Part shown: positions 47,021 through 49,203 of the stretch, piece by piece
How the letters are laid out: the number at the start of each line of letters is the position of its first letter
Numbering within the stretch: the stretch's first letter is position 1
NCBI GenBank assembly: GCA_964035545.1
Contig: CAXIUT010000246.1
Coordinates: 1-49,203 of the forward strand
Direction: 5' to 3'
Source of the DNA: Bugula neritina
Lineage: Eukaryota; Bryozoa; Gymnolaemata; Cheilostomatida; Bugulidae
DNA: 49,203 nucleotides
Program-made: the position numbers and the translations under genes
The notes under the pieces: model-generated
The model's input: only the letters and a program-made list of their open reading frames with translations
The model's database searches: none
What the model was told of the DNA's origin: nothing

Positions 47021-48277
47021 TCACTATTCTTCTTATTATACGTAAGATCCATACTATTAGTAATCTTAATCGGTCGGTTGCATATATTAAGAAGCCAAAT
47101 CATTCATATTAGACTATACCTCAGTAAATTCCATCTAGTCCATTCCAGCAGACATATAGTAATGAATAAAAGCTTTTCTTCTAAAACTATTTGTAAACTT
47201 TTAACCTATTTTGCTAAATATATGTTTAGAATGATAGCCATTGTAAAATATTGTTGCGCTTTATTCCTTCAAAGGAGAATGCATACTCAAATGACTATTG
47301 CCTGGTAGCCATTAGATATACTTATAATTTTTTTTATTAAATTAACTTTGAAATTCAGTCAATATCTCAGTTTATGAACGCCAATTGGTTCTCATTCCAA
47401 TATATGTATTAAAAAAACTATTATCATTTGATAGATAATTACTCAAAAAACAATTTTTAGGGTCCAAAGCCGAAACAAAAAGATTTTATCCTGATTTGTA
47501 TCTACTACTACTAAAAGATAAAAAATGCATTCTAGGAAATAAAACCATATTAGTAGCCAACTTCCTTTGACTAGTATTCAACTCCCCTCCAAACCGATAA
47601 GCAATAGTAGAATCAGCAATAGTCGTTCCTATCTTAGCATTCACATCCTCAAGAGAAGGTTTAATATTTCCATCCGCCAACAACATCGGATACACAGCTG
47701 CTGAGTCAAATAGGAAAGTCATATCTACATATTATGCCTCATAGAAAATACCAAATACAGTATTGTAGATCTATATCGGATGAGTATATTGATTGATTTA
47801 AGGGAGTTGCCTGAAAGTTTGAAAGATAGGCGATGGATGGTTCTATCTCATGATTGTTTACACTTGACATGTCAAACCACAACTTGAGCCTTCTGATAAT
47901 GATGATATCAACAAAAATCCTGATATGTTATCGCACATCTACACCTATTTCAATAACTTATCTGAGATTTAATCTTTATATGTTGAATCTAGCCTATAAC
48001 GAGATTCTCCATAAATTCCTTTCGAAAAAGTGTTGGCATTGAAGATATTTTACTTTCTGTCAAAGGGATATTCTGAAGGTTTTTATTTTTGTGGGAAGGT
48101 ATGATTAAGATCAAAAGATAAAGATCTAGGATAAATACTAGCTGATTTTTAATTAAAGAAAGATCGAATAATGCCCTTTGGCTATTCATTTTAGAAATGC
48201 TGCTTTTTAAGTATTTTCCAAAATGACTATGAAATAGAGATGCCAGTTTGTCCTATATTAATGTTAATTATATCCAT
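47021..48277 (-). CDS. Highly divergent beta-tubulin-like protein
   Basis: Intact, intron-free 418-aa frame from ATG 48277. The C-terminal half is clearly beta-tubulin: RFGGELNTSQRKLATNMVLF and PRMHFLSF (beta: [23 protein letters not shown]), FRRKAFIHYYMSAGMDE then MEFTEVESNMNDLASEY, and a Glu-rich tail. The N-terminus keeps IGQTGISISESFWK in place of QCGNQIGxxFWE. The tubulin nucleotide signature GGGTGSG is not recognisable; the corresponding region (~127) reads SSLSEGSSCGLT. It is ~27 residues shorter than beta-tubulin. In the C-terminal motif both TAG codons occupy invariant Glu positions. Likely a non-canonical, perhaps non-GTP-binding tubulin paralogue. The intact frame argues against a pseudogene. 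Confidence 0.88.
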
Positions 48278-48407
48278 CTTTATAATATCAATAAACCAAC
48301 CCGATAAAAACCTTTTTATTACTTTTTTTGTTAATTGTTAATTGATAATTGTCAGGTTTAAATACTGTTTTGAGATTATATTCAACACTTTATATCATAT
48401 ATTTATC
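48278..48407. promoter_or_regulatory. Bidirectional intergenic promoter region
   Basis: 130 nt between the divergent starts of the tubulin-like gene and the CDGSH gene; A+T-rich, with no recognised element. Confidence 0.4.
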
Positions 48408-48994
48408 ATGGCCTCAATCCTCAGGAAAGCAGCCAACTATAAACGGATAAGTACGGTTCTCATCGAAGGAGAAGCTCACCTCAAGGACCCACTCATGCCT
48501 CCACCTCAAATCCTAAAACCAATCTAAACATCCAAAAGTCCTTCCCCTGATGATGTCACCGACTTCCCAGCATACAAAACAATACCCATTCCATAAAGCA
48601 TTCCCTACAGATAAGGAAAATATCGTCCTCCCAGTATTCCCTTCATTCAAGGTACTAGTGTCGTCATCCAGGATGGTTCCCTTACAATACATACCTGCAA
48701 CAGGGCAAAGTGTACAGTTGGTGTGCTTGCGGTATGAGTCTAACGAATCCCAGCTGTGATGGTACATGCAATGCAGCAGTCACTCGATGCAGACCAGTTT
48801 CTTTCAATGTTAGTGAGAGCGGATACTATAAGTTATGTAATTGCAAAAATTCAGCTAATGCACCCTTCTGCAACGGCACTCACAGAGAAATGATAAAGTT
48901 CCATCATAAGACTCACAGAGGATTCTACTAGATTTGGGGAGATATTTCATTCTGGCTAGGATTCGTATATATGTACTGGAATTGGTATACGTGA
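48408..48994 (+). CDS. Dual CDGSH iron-sulfur domain protein (CISD3-like)
   Basis: 188 aa after one 20-nt intron (48652-48671). The intron restores the family's lead-in PYNTYLQQGKVYSWCACG. Two CDGSH-type modules: C-x-C-x2-S-x3-P-x-C-D-G-T-C (~98-112) and C-x-C-x2-S-x3-P-x-C-N-G-T-H (~137-152). CISD proteins hold [2Fe-2S] clusters by three Cys and one His. Here the first module has Cys in place of the His, and the second has CNG for CDG. A basic N-terminus could be mitochondrial targeting. A C-terminal hydrophobic, Trp-rich segment (DISFWLGFVYMYWNWY) looks membrane-associated. TGA 48992-48994, 105 nt from the telomere. Confidence 0.9.
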
Positions 48995-49099
48995 TCCAAT
49001 ATCAATCTAATAGATCATCAAGTATCCTTAATAGATCATACCTATCATAATCAACTATTATTCATATTTATTAATTTATATATTTTAAATAAAATTGAA

Positions 49100-49203
49100 G
49101 GGGTTGGGGTTGGGGTTGGGGTTGGGGTTGGGGTTGGGGTTGGGGTTGGGGTTGGGGTTGGGGTTGGGGTTGGGGTTGGGGTTGGGGTTGGGGTTGGGTT
49201 GGG
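49100..49203. repeat. Right telomere, GGGGTT repeats
   Basis: 104 nt of G4T2 repeats to the end of the sequence, with a G3T2 variant at the very end. Correct polarity for a right chromosome end. The last gene's stop lies 105 nt before it. Confidence 0.97.

Noticed and set aside
1-49203. Standard genetic code, or TAA/TAG as glutamine (Tetrahymena/Paramecium code)
   Set aside because: With the standard code almost no gene is open. With Gln, several invariant Glu positions (beta-tubulin motif, kinase APE, PLK) would be changed; Glu fits all of them.
1-49203. CRISPR arrays, tRNA genes, insertion sequences
   Set aside because: No spaced direct repeats, no cloverleaf sequences and no transposase-like ORFs were recognised by eye; a tRNA scan was not possible.

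Overview
The window looks like ciliate macronuclear (somatic) DNA. It starts with a CCCCAA-repeat telomere and ends with a GGGGTT-repeat telomere. It is very A+T rich, has short intergenic gaps, and its genes read openly only if TAA and TAG are sense codons and TGA is the sole stop. In conserved positions TAA/TAG fall where relatives have glutamate: two TAG codons in the beta-tubulin C-terminal motif, and the APE, 'FEHVFED' and 'EIKIH' positions of a Polo-like kinase. They do not fall where relatives have glutamine. That is the peritrich ciliate code (Vorticella/Campanella type), so a peritrich or close relative is the best guess. The species cannot be named from this window. Introns are extremely short and uniform: almost every intron I can prove by homology or frame is exactly 20 nt, beginning GT and ending AG.

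Layout. 1-10.8 kb: two sperm-tail PG-rich (STPGR/SHIPPO) genes, a Lys/Glu-rich coiled-coil gene, the centriole protein POC1 and three unassigned genes. Many reading frames here are broken by 1-nt indels. 10.8-15 kb: a minus-strand block of coiled-coil genes plus a TTC1-like TPR protein. 15-22.5 kb: a RanBP2-type zinc-finger protein, RPA1, a SAM-FHA-FHA protein whose start codon abuts that of RPA1, two unassigned genes and a CRAL-TRIO (Sec14-like) protein. 22.5-29.3 kb: U3 snoRNA, a chromodomain protein, an F-box/LRR protein, the CAF1/CNOT7 deadenylase and a single-pass membrane protein. 29.3-30.2 kb: two INTERNAL GGGGTT arrays flanking a partial coiled-coil gene. 30.2-49.2 kb: a truncated kelch-like gene, a DUF1765-like protein, Ap4A phosphorylase, DNAI7/CASC1, a Polo-like kinase, several unassigned genes, a beta-propeller-like protein, a divergent beta-tubulin-like protein and a dual CDGSH iron-sulfur protein next to the right telomere.

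The internal telomeric arrays matter for how the window is read. Each one follows a gene's stop codon within about 45-75 nt, just as at a real right chromosome end. What follows each array starts in the middle of a gene. The simplest reading is that three pieces are fused: a complete chromosome of about 29.4 kb, a piece of about 0.8 kb and a piece of about 19 kb. They may be fused in the cell, by amplification or library chimerism, or by assembly.

Functional theme. Many genes are ciliary or centriolar (POC1, DNAI7, two STPGR proteins, PLK, the tubulin-like protein, many coiled-coil proteins). The rest are housekeeping (RPA1, CAF1, U3, Ap4A phosphorylase). No mobile element, CRISPR array or tRNA was recognised.
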